Positions 17,651 to 27,239 are shown, numbered from the stretch's first letter. The stretch is DNA of 64,000 nt from Hyphomicrobiales bacterium (GCA_900470285.1 UCAG01000001.1:1-64000); one strand, 5' to 3'. Notes: a model not told the origin generated them from the letters alone. A program made the numbers and translations.

Positions 17651-17766
17651 ATATTATGCTCAGATCTAAAATAACTAAGTGAAGTATGCTTTTCAGTACA
17701 AGATTGAAACTACCTCAGGTTGTATTTTTCGTCAACGAATTTCTGTGCAAAATAGCAAATAAAAAA

Positions 17767-17797
17767 TCGCCTGCCACATTTTATGTGGCAGGCGATT
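17767..17797 (-). terminator. putA terminator
   Basis: Perfect stem TCGCCTGCCACAT / ATGTGGCAGGCGA with A/T runs on both sides, 57 bp after the putA stop. It separates putA from the small RNA candidate downstream. Confidence 0.88.
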
Positions 17798-17853
17798 CTT
17801 TTTAGATAAAACGCAACATATAAACCCGACTGAGGGTAATCACGCTGCTTACA

Positions 17854-20800
17854 TTACTCACCCATCGCGATCAGCGATGCATTACCACCGGCTGCTGCGG
17901 TGTTAACCGATACCACCTGCTCCAATGCGAAACGCAGCAGATAGTTCGGGCCACCGGCCTTAGGACCGGTACCGGACAGGCCGGAACCGCCGAATGGCTG
18001 CGTACCGACAACCGCACCAATCGTATTACGGTTGATATAGATATTACCAACATCAAGACGCTCAACCGCACGGGCAACAACGGTCTCGATACGGCTGTGC
18101 AGTCCGAAAGTCAGACCGAAACCGGAATTGGCAACCTGATCAAGAACATTATCCAGATCCGCAGCTTTCCAGCGTACAACGTGCAGAACCGGACCAAACA
18201 CTTCACGGGTCAGATCAGCAGCATCTTTCAGCTCAATGATATGCGGTGCGAAGAAATGACCGGCCTGCAATTCACCTTCCGGTGTCACGCCAACCTTGGT
18301 AACTTTAGCCTTACCCTTCATCTGCTCAACATAATCGCTGAGCATGGTCTGCTGCTCACGATCAATGATCGGGCCGATATCTGTGGTTTCCAGAGCCGGA
18401 TTGCCGAGATGCATTTCACGGGCTGCACCTTCGATCATCTTCAGCATGCCGTCAGCGACATCTTCCTGAAGATACAGAATACGCAGAGCCGAACAACGCT
18501 GACCGGCAGAGCGGAATGCCGACATAACAACATCATCAGCAACCTGCTCAGGCAGAGCTGTCGCATCAACGATCATAGCGTTCAGACCGCCGGTTTCAGC
18601 GATCAGCGGTACAATCGGGCCCTTTTTAGCCGCCAATGTGCGGTTGATTGCCCATGCAGTATCGGTCGAACCGGTGAAGCACACGCCGTCGATACGTGCA
18701 TGTGAGGTCAGAGCAGCACCAACAGAACCGTCACCTGGCAGATAAATTACGGCATCCTGCGGCACACCGGCTTCGTGCAGCAGCTTGATTGCTTCATAAG
18801 CGATCAGCGGGGTCTGTTCTGCAGGTTTGGCAACAACCGCATTACCGGCAGCCAGTGCAGCGGTTACCTGACCAAGGAAAATCGCCAGCGGGAAGTTCCA
18901 CGGGCTGATACAAACGAATACACCGCGACCGCGATAACGCAGACGGTTATCTTCACCTGTAGGGCCAGGCATAATGGTTTCATTAGCAAAATGACGACGA
19001 GCTTCCGCAGCGTAATAACGGCAGAAATCAACCGCTTCACGGATTTCGGCAATGCCGTCATCCATTGTTTTACCGGCTTCGCGGGACAAAAGATCGATGA
19101 AACGGTCGCGGTTCTTCTCCAGAAGATCACCGGCGCGTTCCAGAGCTGTTGCACGATCTTCAACACTGATGCGTGACCAGCCGGCAAAACCCTTGCGTGC
19201 AACTTCAACAGCTTTTGCGGCATCTTCAGCAGTTGCTTCAGCAACTGTACCAACCTGAGAACCATCTACCGGCGACAATACAGGCTGACCGGAGCCTTTT
19301 TTAGCAAAACCGGCAAATAATGGCACTGCATCAACATTCGCCCGCGCCTTAACGATCCCGTCCATAAAAGTCCCCAATACTAGTCTGTCACCAAATTCAA
19401 GTCCGGCAGAGTTGCGACGCTGCCCGTACATATCTTTAGGATACGGAATATTTGCATTCCGCATGCCTCTGCCGTCATTCAGAATTTCAACCGGCCGCTT
19501 CAGCAGGCTTGCAACCGGCACATTTTCATCGCCCACAACGGAAACGAATGATGAGTTCGCACCGTTCTCAAGCAGACGGCGCACCAGATAAGCCAGCAGG
19601 TCGCGATAGCCGCCAACTGGCGCATAAACGCGGCAGGCAATCTTTTCACCGGCCTCAGTAACCTGTTTGAACAGGCTTTCGCCCATGCCGTGCAGACGCT
19701 GGAATTCAAAGCCGCTCTTATCGTTTCCGGCCATCTCCAGAATCATCGCCACGGTCAGGGCGTTGTGTCCGGCAAATTGCGGGAAAATATGTTTACGCTG
19801 ATCCAACATATAGCGGGCGCAGGCAATGTAAGACGCGTCAGTTGCAGCTTTACGGGTAAAGACCGGATAGTCCTCCAGACCACGTTCCTGCGTGCGTTTT
19901 ACTTCTGTATCCCAGTAAGCGCCCTTCACCAGACGCACCATCATGCGCTGACCGGTTTTATCGCAGAGGGAAACGATATGCTGGATCACCGGCAGAGCGC
20001 GCTTCTGATAGGCCTGGATCGCCAGACCAAAACCATCCCAGCCAGCCAATGACGGATCAGCGAAAACACGGTCGATCAGGTCAAGTGACAGTTCCAGACG
20101 GTCTGCTTCTTCCGCATCAATGGTGAAGTTCAGATCATAGGATTTGGCTTTCTGTGCCAGCGCCAGAACATCCGGTACCAGCTCACGCATCACCTGTTCA
20201 TGATGGGTTGCCAGATAACGCGGATGCAGCGCCGACAATTTGACCGAAATACCCATGCGATCCGGCAGCTTGCCATTACCGGCAGCTTTACCGATTTCAT
20301 CAATCGCATCGGAATAGGATTTATAATAGCGCTTGGCATCTTCTGCGGTACGGGCACCTTCGCCCAGCATATCGAAAGAATGGCGATAGCCTTTTTTCTC
20401 AGCCACTTTCGCACGCTTCAATGCATCGTGAATATTTTCACCCAGCACGAAGTGCGAACCGAGAAAGCGCATCGCCTGCTTGGTGGCGGTACGTACAGTC
20501 GGCAAGCCCATACGCTTAACCAGCGAAGACAGAACGCCTTCCGGTGTCTCACCCGGACGGATAACTTTCGCAGCAAGACCAAGCCCCCATGCGGAAGCGG
20601 ATACAAACCATGTATCGCCCTGCGCACGGTGTTCAGACCAGTTACCCTGTTTCAGCTTATCTTCAATCAGCTTGTCCTGTGTCGCACTATCCGGCACGCG
20701 CAGAAGTGCTTCAGCCAGCACCATCAGTGCCAGACCTTCACGGGTCGACAGGCCATATTCACGCAGGAAATCTTCAACGCCGCCAATCCCTTTGGACTGT

Positions 20801-21012
20801 TTGCGGATATTATTGATGAACTCAGTTGTCCGGGCATCAATACGACGGTTGGCAGCGTCATCGAAGGTTACGCTGGCCAGCAATGCACTGACCAGTTCAT
20901 GGTCATCCGGCGCATATGGCGCGGTAAAAGGCGGCAGTGGCAGGGTTGTCTTCTGAGCCTTTTCAGAAACAACCTGAGGGGCGTTTGAAAGGGCTGTATT
21001 GGGCAGTGTCAT
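17854..21012 (-). CDS. putA: Bifunctional proline dehydrogenase / P5C dehydrogenase
   Basis: 1052 aa. It oxidises proline to glutamate in two steps. The proline dehydrogenase barrel spans about residues 100-500 (MGISVKLSALHPRY, VRLVKGAYWDTEVK, LRRLLENGANSSFVS); the aldehyde dehydrogenase domain spans about 570-1040, with ISPWNFPLAIFLGQ, ETGGLNAMIVDA and the catalytic cysteine in AGQRCSALR (Cys840). It has no N-terminal ribbon-helix-helix DNA-binding domain, unlike the trifunctional gammaproteobacterial PutA, so a separate regulator is expected; a divergent Lrp-family gene provides one. Confidence 0.96.
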   Translation of the reverse strand: MTLPNTALSNAPQVVSEKAQKTTLPLPPFTAPYAPDDHELVSALLASVTFDDAANRRIDARTTEFINNIRKQSKGIGGVEDFLREYGLSTREGLALMVLAEALLRVPDSATQDKLIEDKLKQGNWSEHRAQGDTWFVSASAWGLGLAAKVIRPGETPEGVLSSLVKRMGLPTVRTATKQAMRFLGSHFVLGENIHDALKRAKVAEKKGYRHSFDMLGEGARTAEDAKRYYKSYSDAIDEIGKAAGNGKLPDRMGISVKLSALHPRYLATHHEQVMRELVPDVLALAQKAKSYDLNFTIDAEEADRLELSLDLIDRVFADPSLAGWDGFGLAIQAYQKRALPVIQHIVSLCDKTGQRMMVRLVKGAYWDTEVKRTQERGLEDYPVFTRKAATDASYIACARYMLDQRKHIFPQFAGHNALTVAMILEMAGNDKSGFEFQRLHGMGESLFKQVTEAGEKIACRVYAPVGGYRDLLAYLVRRLLENGANSSFVSVVGDENVPVASLLKRPVEILNDGRGMRNANIPYPKDMYGQRRNSAGLEFGDRLVLGTFMDGIVKARANVDAVPLFAGFAKKGSGQPVLSPVDGSQVGTVAEATAEDAAKAVEVARKGFAGWSRISVEDRATALERAGDLLEKNRDRFIDLLSREAGKTMDDGIAEIREAVDFCRYYAAEARRHFANETIMPGPTGEDNRLRYRGRGVFVCISPWNFPLAIFLGQVTAALAAGNAVVAKPAEQTPLIAYEAIKLLHEAGVPQDAVIYLPGDGSVGAALTSHARIDGVCFTGSTDTAWAINRTLAAKKGPIVPLIAETGGLNAMIVDATALPEQVADDVVMSAFRSAGQRCSALRILYLQEDVADGMLKMIEGAAREMHLGNPALETTDIGPIIDREQQTMLSDYVEQMKGKAKVTKVGVTPEGELQAGHFFAPHIIELKDAADLTREVFGPVLHVVRWKAADLDNVLDQVANSGFGLTFGLHSRIETVVARAVERLDVGNIYINRNTIGAVVGTQPFGGSGLSGTGPKAGGPNYLLRFALEQVVSVNTAAAGGNASLIAMGE

Positions 21013-21137
21013 AAAAAGGCTCCTGTAGAGTCTTGCGACGGGTTTTTAACTGTATATTTTATCTCATATAGTTTATCTCACTAATTAAAGTGCCTTATTC
21101 GGTGGATATCACTACAAAAATCGGAATTTTAGCTAAA

Positions 21138-21599
21138 ATGAAGCAAATTGACACTATGGACAAAAAGATCCTCCGTGCATTGCAGGAGGACGGCAAGCTG
21201 ACCAATGCCGAACTGGCCGATAAAATCAGCCTGTCACAGACGGCAACAGCTGAGCGGGTCAAGCGTTTAACCCGCGATGGTTATGTGCTGGGCTATACGG
21301 CAAAGCTGTCACCGAAGATGCTCAACCGCTCCATGCTGGTCTTTGTTGAGATCAAGCTCGACCGCACGACACCGGAGGTTTTTGAAACCTTTGCCGAAGC
21401 CACCAAGAACAATCCGGTGGTGATGGAATGCCATATGGTGGCCGGTGGCTTTGATTATCTAGTGAAAGCGCGCGTGGCTGACATGGAACAATATCGCCGC
21501 TTTCTGGCAGACTCCCTGCTCTCACTGCCGGGAGTACGCGAAACCCATACCTATCCGGTGATGGAAGAAGTTAAAGAAACCTCGGCAATCGGAATTTAA
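21138..21599 (+). CDS. putR: Lrp/AsnC family regulator, probable putA activator
   Basis: 153 aa. The N-terminal helix-turn-helix (MDKKILRALQEDGKLTNAEL, LSQTATAERVKRL) is followed by an AsnC ligand domain ending at about residue 145 (VVMECHMVAGGFDYLVKARV). It is divergent from putA with 125 bp between starts, the classical PutR arrangement in alphaproteobacteria, where the regulator activates putA in response to proline. The start at ATG 21138 replaces a GTG at 21090 that would place coding sequence in the promoter region. The symbol rests on context. Confidence 0.85.
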   Translation: MKQIDTMDKKILRALQEDGKLTNAELADKISLSQTATAERVKRLTRDGYVLGYTAKLSPKMLNRSMLVFVEIKLDRTTPEVFETFAEATKNNPVVMECHMVAGGFDYLVKARVADMEQYRRFLADSLLSLPGVRETHTYPVMEEVKETSAIGI

Positions 21600-21606
21600 A
21601 AATCAA

Positions 21607-21640
21607 GCCTTTGCGTGAATCTATCTCTTCACGCAAAGGC
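21607..21640 (+). terminator. Hairpin between convergent putR and cobW-like gene
   Basis: GCCTTTGCGTGAA pairs perfectly with TTCACGCAAAGGC around an eight-base loop. The following T content is weak, so it may end transcription from either side only partly. Confidence 0.55.
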
Positions 21641-21666
21641 GTATAATATTGTTTTAAAATAACAAA

Positions 21667-22872
21667 TTATGCTGCGCGCTGATCCCATGATTCAAACGGA
21701 TCATAAAGCGACGCCCATTCATCCGGCACGAAATTATCGGCCTCAACCAGACAATTATCCAGAGCAGCGCGTATTGCCCCCTCGTCCATCGCGGCACTAC
21801 CAATAAAAACCAGTTCCTGCCGCCGGTCACCCCAGAACGGATCAAGATAAGGCTGCATGGATTGTTGCCAACCTTCATCTTCCGGCCAGTATTGCTTCGG
21901 GATAGACGCCCACCACAATCCGCGTTTGCCGGTGCGCAACAATGCACCAGCCTGACTCAACTCACCCACATAGCGCGGGCGAGTGGCCAGCCAGAAAAAA
22001 CCTTTCGAGCGGATCAGCCCTGCCCAGCTTTGCTGAATGAAGTCATGAAGTTTAGCCGGATCAAACGGTCGACGCTCACGGTAAACAAAAGAACGAATGC
22101 CATATTCCTCAGTCTCCGGCACATGATCTTTGAAGCCATAGAGTTCTTTAAACCATAAAGGATGCTGCTCGGCTTTTTCAAAACTGAAGCGGCCGGTATT
22201 CATGATCTTTACCAAAGGCACTTTACCGAAGTCAGCGTCGACCACATCGCAGTCCGGATTGAGTGCGCGGATAATTTTATAAATATCCTGTCTTTGCGCA
22301 GGCGAAACTTCGCTGATCTTGTTCAGCACCACGACATCGGCAAACTCGATCTGTTCCACCAGCAAATCCACAATACCGCGCTCATCCCCCTCACCGGCTG
22401 TCTCGCCACGATCACTCAGAAAATCCTGCGATGCGTAATCACGCAACAGATTAGCACTGTCGACAACCGTAACCATCGTATCCAGCCGCGCAATATCAGA
22501 CAGGCTGAAACCTTCCTCATCGCGAAACTCAAAAGTCGAGGCTACCGGCAAAGGCTCGGAAATGCCGGTTGATTCAATCAGCAGATAATCAAAGCGCTCC
22601 TGTTTGGCGAGTTGTGTCACCTCCTGCAACAGATCATCACGCAAAGTGCAGCAGATACAGCCATTGGTCAGTTCAACCAGCTGCTCCTGAGTTCGGGACA
22701 GATTTGCGCCGCCATCGCGCAGCAAAGCCGCATCAATATTCACTTCACTCATATCATTGACGATCAGCGCAACGCGCACCTGTTCACGATTATTCAGAAT
22801 ATGATTGAGCAAGGTGGTTTTTCCGGCACCTAAAAATCCGGACAGCACCGTAACGGGTAATCGTTGATCCAT
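21667..22872 (-). CDS. CobW/COG0523 family GTPase, probable zinc metallochaperone
   Basis: 401 aa. Walker A is GFLGAGKTT (residues 12-20); the metal motif NGCICC (70-75) is the CxCC signature of COG0523 proteins, which deliver metal to client enzymes using GTP. The C-terminal CobW domain contains [19 protein letters not shown]. Length and C-terminus match the ZigA/YciC group that is induced by zinc starvation. A palindrome about 75 bp upstream (22946-22962) looks like a Zur operator. Single gene, convergent with putR. Zinc as the metal is inferred. Confidence 0.86.
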   Translation of the reverse strand: MDQRLPVTVLSGFLGAGKTTLLNHILNNREQVRVALIVNDMSEVNIDAALLRDGGANLSRTQEQLVELTNGCICCTLRDDLLQEVTQLAKQERFDYLLIESTGISEPLPVASTFEFRDEEGFSLSDIARLDTMVTVVDSANLLRDYASQDFLSDRGETAGEGDERGIVDLLVEQIEFADVVVLNKISEVSPAQRQDIYKIIRALNPDCDVVDADFGKVPLVKIMNTGRFSFEKAEQHPLWFKELYGFKDHVPETEEYGIRSFVYRERRPFDPAKLHDFIQQSWAGLIRSKGFFWLATRPRYVGELSQAGALLRTGKRGLWWASIPKQYWPEDEGWQQSMQPYLDPFWGDRRQELVFIGSAAMDEGAIRAALDNCLVEADNFVPDEWASLYDPFESWDQRAA

Positions 22873-22945
22873 AACATCTCCTGAATAGCAATAACTGCAG
22901 ACAGCTATAGTGCGGCCTATATTTTAAAAAAGCGACAGGATTGAT

Positions 22946-22962
22946 ATGTTATACAATTACAT
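22946..22962 (-). promoter_or_regulatory. Candidate Zur operator
   Basis: ATGTTAT-ACA-ATTACAT is an imperfect palindrome (six of seven arm positions match), AT-rich and 75-90 bp upstream of a COG0523 GTPase gene of the zinc-starvation type. Alphaproteobacterial Zur boxes have this general form. The assignment is inferred from gene type and symmetry. Confidence 0.4.
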
Positions 22963-22993
22963 TTGACAAGATAACTTCAGACAAAAATAAAAA

Positions 22994-23037
22994 ATGGCGG
23001 CTTGTATATGTGAATCTCTTCACGCACAAACCGCCAT
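22994..23037 (-). terminator. Terminator after the DUF3126 gene
   Basis: A long imperfect stem ATGGCGGCTTGT...ACAAACCGCCAT is followed on the minus strand by TTTTTTATTTTT, 56 bp after the stop of the DUF3126 gene. Confidence 0.75.
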
Positions 23038-23092
23038 AAGTAATTATTTTTACTGATAAATTTATATCTTGAAAAGATACAAATAAAATCTA

Positions 23093-23305
23093 TCAGCCTT
23101 CCAGATCGATATCCAGAATGGCCATGGAGAAGTTGTAAGACAGTTCGCCTTCGTCTTCATCCTTGTAGATCAGGCCAAGAAATTCATCATCAAGGAAAAC
23201 CTCGCAAGAGTCATCCTTACGTGGACGCGCCTTAACAGCGAGGCCCTGATTGTCAAAAGTCCGCTTGAAATAGGCGTCCAGTTTCTTGATTTCTTCGGGT
23301 TTCAA
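23093..23305 (-). CDS. DUF3126 family small protein
   Basis: 70 aa, acidic and soluble, with DAYFKRTFDNQGLAVKARP, CEVFLDDEFLGLIYKDEDEG and SYNFSMAILDID. It matches the DUF3126 family, short proteins found in Rhizobiales next to cysE. No function is established. It lies 82 bp after cysE on the same strand, so the two may be cotranscribed. Confidence 0.85.
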   Translation of the reverse strand: MKPEEIKKLDAYFKRTFDNQGLAVKARPRKDDSCEVFLDDEFLGLIYKDEDEGELSYNFSMAILDIDLEG

Positions 23306-23387
23306 ACGGATTCTCCTGTTTCATTTTACGGGCTGTCTCATGCGCCTCTGCGCCCGATAAGTAAAGGGGCAACATGTCGCCTGTGTA

Positions 23388-24212
23388 TTACTCGGCTGCG
23401 CTGATCAGCTGATCCATAGCACGCGATGGCTCTGCACATTCGCAGCCGCCAATCACTTTCGCCGGAACACCGGCTACCGTCACATTATCCGGCACATCTT
23501 TAACCACAACAGAACCGGCAGCAATTTTTGAGCATTCACCGACTGTGATATTGCCAAGAATTTTTGCACCGGCACCAATTAGTACCCCGCGACCGATTTT
23601 CGGATGACGATCACCGCCAGCCTTACCCGTCCCGCCCAGTGTCACCTCATGCAAGATCGACACATCATCACCGACCACCGCAGTTTCACCAATCACCACA
23701 CCGGTTGCATGATCGAGAAAAATACCGCTGCCGAATTTTGCAGCCGGATGAATGTCGGTCTGGAAAATCGACGAAGAGCGGCTCTGCAGATAATAAGCGA
23801 AATCCTTGCGCCCGTCCTTCCACAGCCAATGCGCTAAGCGGTGGGTCTGAATAGCATGGAAGCCCTTCATATAAAGCAGCGGATCAAGAAAACGGTTTGC
23901 CGCCGGATCACGGTCATAAACCGCCTGCAAATCAATACGCAATGTCTGCGACCACTCCGGCGAGGCCTTGCTCATCGTTACAAAAGTCTGACGCAGCAGA
24001 TCGGCAGCCACATCGGCATGGCCGAGGCGCTCGGAAATACGGTGCATGACCACATCTTCCAGACTGCCTTGATTAAGCACTGTGGAATAAAGAAACGCCG
24101 CCAGCAACGGCTCTTTAATTGCCGCAGCTTCGGCCTCAGCACGCACGGAATACCAGATCGGATCCATATGATCGACGACCTTGCTCACCGGAACAGAACC
24201 ATGTGCGGCCAT
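23388..24212 (-). CDS. cysE: Serine O-acetyltransferase
   Basis: 274 aa. It transfers acetyl from acetyl-CoA to L-serine, making O-acetylserine for cysteine synthesis. An alpha-helical N-terminal domain (DPIWYSVRAEAEAAA) is followed by the left-handed beta-helix with DIHPAAKFGSGIFLDHATG, VSILHEVTLGGTGK and HPKIGRGVLIGAGAKILGN; the C-terminal tail beyond about residue 250 would carry the cysteine-inhibition segment. The start follows AGGAGTGATGCA. DUF3126 follows. Confidence 0.93.
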   Translation of the reverse strand: MAAHGSVPVSKVVDHMDPIWYSVRAEAEAAAIKEPLLAAFLYSTVLNQGSLEDVVMHRISERLGHADVAADLLRQTFVTMSKASPEWSQTLRIDLQAVYDRDPAANRFLDPLLYMKGFHAIQTHRLAHWLWKDGRKDFAYYLQSRSSSIFQTDIHPAAKFGSGIFLDHATGVVIGETAVVGDDVSILHEVTLGGTGKAGGDRHPKIGRGVLIGAGAKILGNITVGECSKIAAGSVVVKDVPDNVTVAGVPAKVIGGCECAEPSRAMDQLISAAE

Positions 24213-24480
24213 TGCATCACTCCTGGCTTTACAACATTCATTTATTCTTCAATCCCCGAAAACCGCCAAACGCTTTGAAATGACTGTAAAATCATACCGG
24301 AAACCAAAGATTTCCGATTATTTGCGCCAGTCCTTCACGTTGCTGTTACATAGCTGCTTCCGGCATTTATCTGGGCGAGTTTAAACCGCATTACAAGAGA
24401 TGAAAATCCCTCTGCAGCAATTGCGGTAAAATTACCTGAGCGGATCGTCACATTTTCATAGAAAAGCTGTCCGACGATAC

Positions 24481-25260
24481 TCAGACAATCGGATGGGCTT
24501 TCAGAAATTCCAGAACAGCCTGCTTGTAAACTTTATCTCCGACTGCCAGCATATGGTCACGGTCAGGAATATCAACAGCCGTTGCATTTGGCATCAGATC
24601 AGCCAGATCCTGCGCATCACCGGCAATATCATCTTTCGTTCCGACTGCAACCAAGGCCGGCTGGCTGATCATACCCATCGCCTGAGCCGGAATAAGCTCT
24701 TTGGAAGTGATAACACAGGCCGCAAGCGCAAAACGGTCGCTCTTTGTCTGATCCGCAAATTTGCGGAACATCAGACCACGCGGATGGGTGATACTGTCCA
24801 CATCTTCCGACAATAGTGCATCATAGATCGGATCCCAGTCACCGGCACCGGTGACCATGCCAATGCCAAGCCCGCCAAAGACCAGACTATGCACCCGTGA
24901 CGGGTGTTCCAGCGCCGCAAAAGCACTGATACGCGCGCCCATCGAATAGCCCATAACATGGGCTTTATCGATATTCAGATGATCCAGCAGGGCAACAGCG
25001 TCAGCAGCCATTAATGACGGATAATAAAGTTCCCGGTCATGCGGCTTGTCGGAACGGCCATGGCCGCGATTATCAATCGCAATCGCGCGGTAACCTGCAT
25101 CGGTTAGTGTCTTGATCCAACCCGGATTGAGCCAGTTGACCATACCGGAAGAAGCAAAACCATGGATCAACAAAACCGGCTCACCTTGTCCTTCGTCACG
25201 ATAAGCCAGTTTTAATCCGTCATGTTCGAAATAACGGACTTCATTCACATTCACGACCAT
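24481..25260 (-). CDS. Alpha/beta hydrolase
   Basis: 259 aa, cytoplasmic. The fold is shown by LLIHGFASSG (oxyanion strand), the nucleophile elbow GYSMGAR (Ser106), an acid near residue 209 (GTKDDIAGD) and the catalytic histidine DRDHMLAVGD (about 236). The family includes esterases, C-C hydrolases and haloperoxidase-like enzymes; nothing here decides the substrate. It is followed downstream on the same strand by cysE but with a 270-bp gap. Confidence 0.85.
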   Translation of the reverse strand: MVVNVNEVRYFEHDGLKLAYRDEGQGEPVLLIHGFASSGMVNWLNPGWIKTLTDAGYRAIAIDNRGHGRSDKPHDRELYYPSLMAADAVALLDHLNIDKAHVMGYSMGARISAFAALEHPSRVHSLVFGGLGIGMVTGAGDWDPIYDALLSEDVDSITHPRGLMFRKFADQTKSDRFALAACVITSKELIPAQAMGMISQPALVAVGTKDDIAGDAQDLADLMPNATAVDIPDRDHMLAVGDKVYKQAVLEFLKAHPIV

Positions 25261-25315
25261 AGTTCACTTCCGAGATTTATCTTCTGCCCTTAATGACACG
25301 CAACAGGACTCAAAT

Positions 25316-25798
25316 TCACTGACATTGCCCGCATATTATCCGGTGCTTTACTGTATCACCAGCCTTGATGCCAAGTTTAGCGGCAATGCCTGCATTCACT
25401 TCTATGACAAAAGCCACCGGCTCACCGGAAGCAACAATATCCTTTGAAAAAGGCACCGTATTTTCTGCAACTCTTGCAATTGATCCGTCATTGCGGACAA
25501 ACAACATATCCAGCGGCAGCGGCGTATTGGCCATCCACATCATCACCAAGCGCTCTTCGTCGAAAACAAAAATCATCGCACGGTCGGCCGGAAAATCCGT
25601 ACGGTACATCAGCCCCGCGCTACGCTTCTGATCCGTATCGGCAATTTCCAATCCAAAGTTTTTCTCACCCGATGCGGTCTTCACTTTTAAAGCCTGCGCA
25701 TCAACAGGAATATGCAAAGGCTCTTGCTGCGCCGATGCAGCAAAATTACCGCCCAATAGTGCCGCCACAAATACCAAACAAGCAAACCACTGTTTCAT
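25316..25798 (-). CDS. Exported DUF192 family protein
   Basis: 160 aa. A clear signal peptide (MKQWFACLVFVAALLGGNFA, cleavage near ASA) places it outside the inner membrane. The DUF192 core has RSAGLMYRTDFPADRAMIFVF, WMANTPLPLDMLFV and FVIEVNAG. The family is widespread and has no agreed biochemical role. Neighbours give no firm clue: an alpha/beta hydrolase lies downstream and a cold-shock gene upstream, the latter separated by a terminator and a family 2 repeat. Confidence 0.87.
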   Translation of the reverse strand: MKQWFACLVFVAALLGGNFAASAQQEPLHIPVDAQALKVKTASGEKNFGLEIADTDQKRSAGLMYRTDFPADRAMIFVFDEERLVMMWMANTPLPLDMLFVRNDGSIARVAENTVPFSKDIVASGEPVAFVIEVNAGIAAKLGIKAGDTVKHRIICGQCQ

Positions 25799-25860
25799 CA
25801 GAGCACCCGTATTTCAAAACCGTTTCAGAATACAGCACTCTGTATAACACAGGCAGATAT

Positions 25861-25888
25861 GAAAAAACCGGTCAGAGACCGGTTTTTT
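25861..25888 (-). terminator. Bidirectional terminator
   Basis: AAAAAACCGGTC-AGA-GACCGGTTTTTT is a perfect stem directly adjoining the family 2 repeat. It would end the cold-shock protein transcript after the repeat has been transcribed. Confidence 0.8.
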
Positions 25889-25990
25889 AGAGCATAATTT
25901 CTTAAACTTGAATCAGTTTCAGTTAAAATTATGCTCTCATTTTAAAATGTTAGAGCGACCTTTGTGCCCAACGGAACACCCGACGCTCTA
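25888..25990 (-). repeat. Family 2 double-hairpin palindromic repeat, copy 2
   Basis: Begins TAGAGCATAATTTCTTAAAC with an AT-rich hairpin, then a linker AAAATGTTAGAGC, then the GC-rich hairpin GCGACCTTTGTGCC...CGACGCTCTA. The terminal CTA (25988-25990) is, on the minus strand, the TAG stop codon of the cold-shock protein gene. Confidence 0.85.
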
Positions 25991-26569
25991 ATGAGGATTA
26001 GTAAAAGGTGAACCGATATCCGGATGAACTTCTGCCGCCATCAGCCCCTTGTCACCATGACCGAACCGTACCAGAACCACTTGTCCCGGACGTAGTTCCA
26101 TCATACCGAAGCGGCGCAGTGTTTCCATATGGACAAAAATATCTTCCGTCCCCTCACCGCGACTTAAAAAGCCGAAACCCTTAGTGCGGTTAAACCATTT
26201 GACGATTGCCCGCTCCAGTCCGCTTGATGGTGTAACCACAACATGGGTACGTGCAGGCGGCAGAGTTGAAGGATGCGCAACATCGGAAAGGTCGAGAGAC
26301 AAAACGCGGAAACATTGCCAGCCGCGTTCACTACGGCGAATTTCGCAAACAACGCGCGCACCTTCCTGTGCGGTCTGAAAACCGTCACGGCGCAATGTTG
26401 TTACATGAACAAGAATATCGCCATAGCCATCCTGATCGGGAACGACAAAACCATAGCCCTTCGCGACGTCGAACCACTTAATGGCGCCGGAAATCTCGAC
26501 AATATCGGTTGCATCCTCAGCGGAGTTGGTACCATCCATAAACTCATGGGACAAAGACTTGTCAGTCAT
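25988..26569 (-). CDS. Protein with two cold-shock domains
   Basis: 193 aa with two CSDs: residues about 26-95 ([32 protein letters not shown]) and about 120-185 ([28 protein letters not shown]). Both keep RNP1-like KGYGFV / KGFGFL and RNP2-like LVHV / FVHM RNA-binding motifs. Such double-CSD proteins are frequent in Rhizobiales and probably act as RNA chaperones. The start follows AGGAGGAGCGTGCC. The stop codon lies in the family 2 repeat. Confidence 0.9.
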   Translation of the reverse strand: MTDKSLSHEFMDGTNSAEDATDIVEISGAIKWFDVAKGYGFVVPDQDGYGDILVHVTTLRRDGFQTAQEGARVVCEIRRSERGWQCFRVLSLDLSDVAHPSTLPPARTHVVVTPSSGLERAIVKWFNRTKGFGFLSRGEGTEDIFVHMETLRRFGMMELRPGQVVLVRFGHGDKGLMAAEVHPDIGSPFTNPH

Positions 26570-26735
26570 GGCACGCTCCTCCTTTCATCTGCCGGGCAAA
26601 TCAGGTTGATTCTCATCTTCAAGATAACACTTCCTTAACCGTATCCGGCAAGAGCAAACTTTCAATATTCCTGTTTCGATCACAGACTTTATGAGCAGGC
26701 ATGCTAAAACAGCGGTGAACTATTTCAGATCTGCC

Positions 26736-26765
26736 CTGTTTTAAATATTACACCTGTTAAAACAG
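26736..26765 (+). promoter_or_regulatory. Inverted repeat upstream of gloA
   Basis: CTGTTTTAA (26736-26744) and TTAAAACAG (26757-26765) are perfect inverted nine-mers, with further TAAAACAG words at about 26704 and 26782. The group lies within 95 bp upstream of the gloA start and may be an operator. No regulator is identified. Confidence 0.35.
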
Positions 26766-26798
26766 ACAGCATCAAACAGGGTAAAACAGGAGGCAAAC

Positions 26799-27239
26799 AT
26801 GCGCTATTTGCACACCATGATCCGTATTCGCGACATAGATGAGTCGCTGGATTTTTTTGTAGGGAAATTCGGACTGGTGGAAACACGCCGTACGGAAAGT
26901 GAACAGGGACGCTTCACACTGATCTTCCTCAGCGCTTCCAAAGATCAGACGAATGCAGAAAACGCCCGCGCACCGGAGCTGGAACTGACTTATAACTGGG
27001 ATGCAGAAACCTATAGCGGCGGACGCAATTTCGGCCATCTCGCCTATGAGGTCGATAATATTTATGACTTCTGCCAAAACCTGAAAGACAAAGGCGTTGT
27101 CATCAACCGTCCGCCACGCGACGGCCGCATGGCTTTTGTAAAATCACCGGACGGTATTTCCATTGAAATTCTGCAAAAAGGCGAAAGACTGGCACCGCAG
27201 GAGCCATGGGCATCTATGGAAAATACCGGCAGCTGGTGA
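26799..27239 (+). CDS. gloA: Lactoylglutathione lyase (glyoxalase I)
   Basis: 146 aa, VOC fold. It isomerises the methylglyoxal-glutathione hemithioacetal to S-lactoylglutathione. Metal ligands are visible: His5 (YLHTMIRI), Glu in LELTYNWD (about 63), His in NFGHLAYEV (about 81) and Glu in ISIEILQKG. GGAGG lies seven bases before the start. A set of repeated TAAAACAG words lies just upstream. It is convergent with recJ across a family 3 repeat. Confidence 0.93.
   Translation: MRYLHTMIRIRDIDESLDFFVGKFGLVETRRTESEQGRFTLIFLSASKDQTNAENARAPELELTYNWDAETYSGGRNFGHLAYEVDNIYDFCQNLKDKGVVINRPPRDGRMAFVKSPDGISIEILQKGERLAPQEPWASMENTGSW

Noticed and set aside
20200-20988. Long open frames opposite putA
   Set aside because: Antisense shadows of the putA coding sequence with no family likeness; the same holds for the long frames opposite trpE(G), glpX, pdxY and the peptide-transporter genes.
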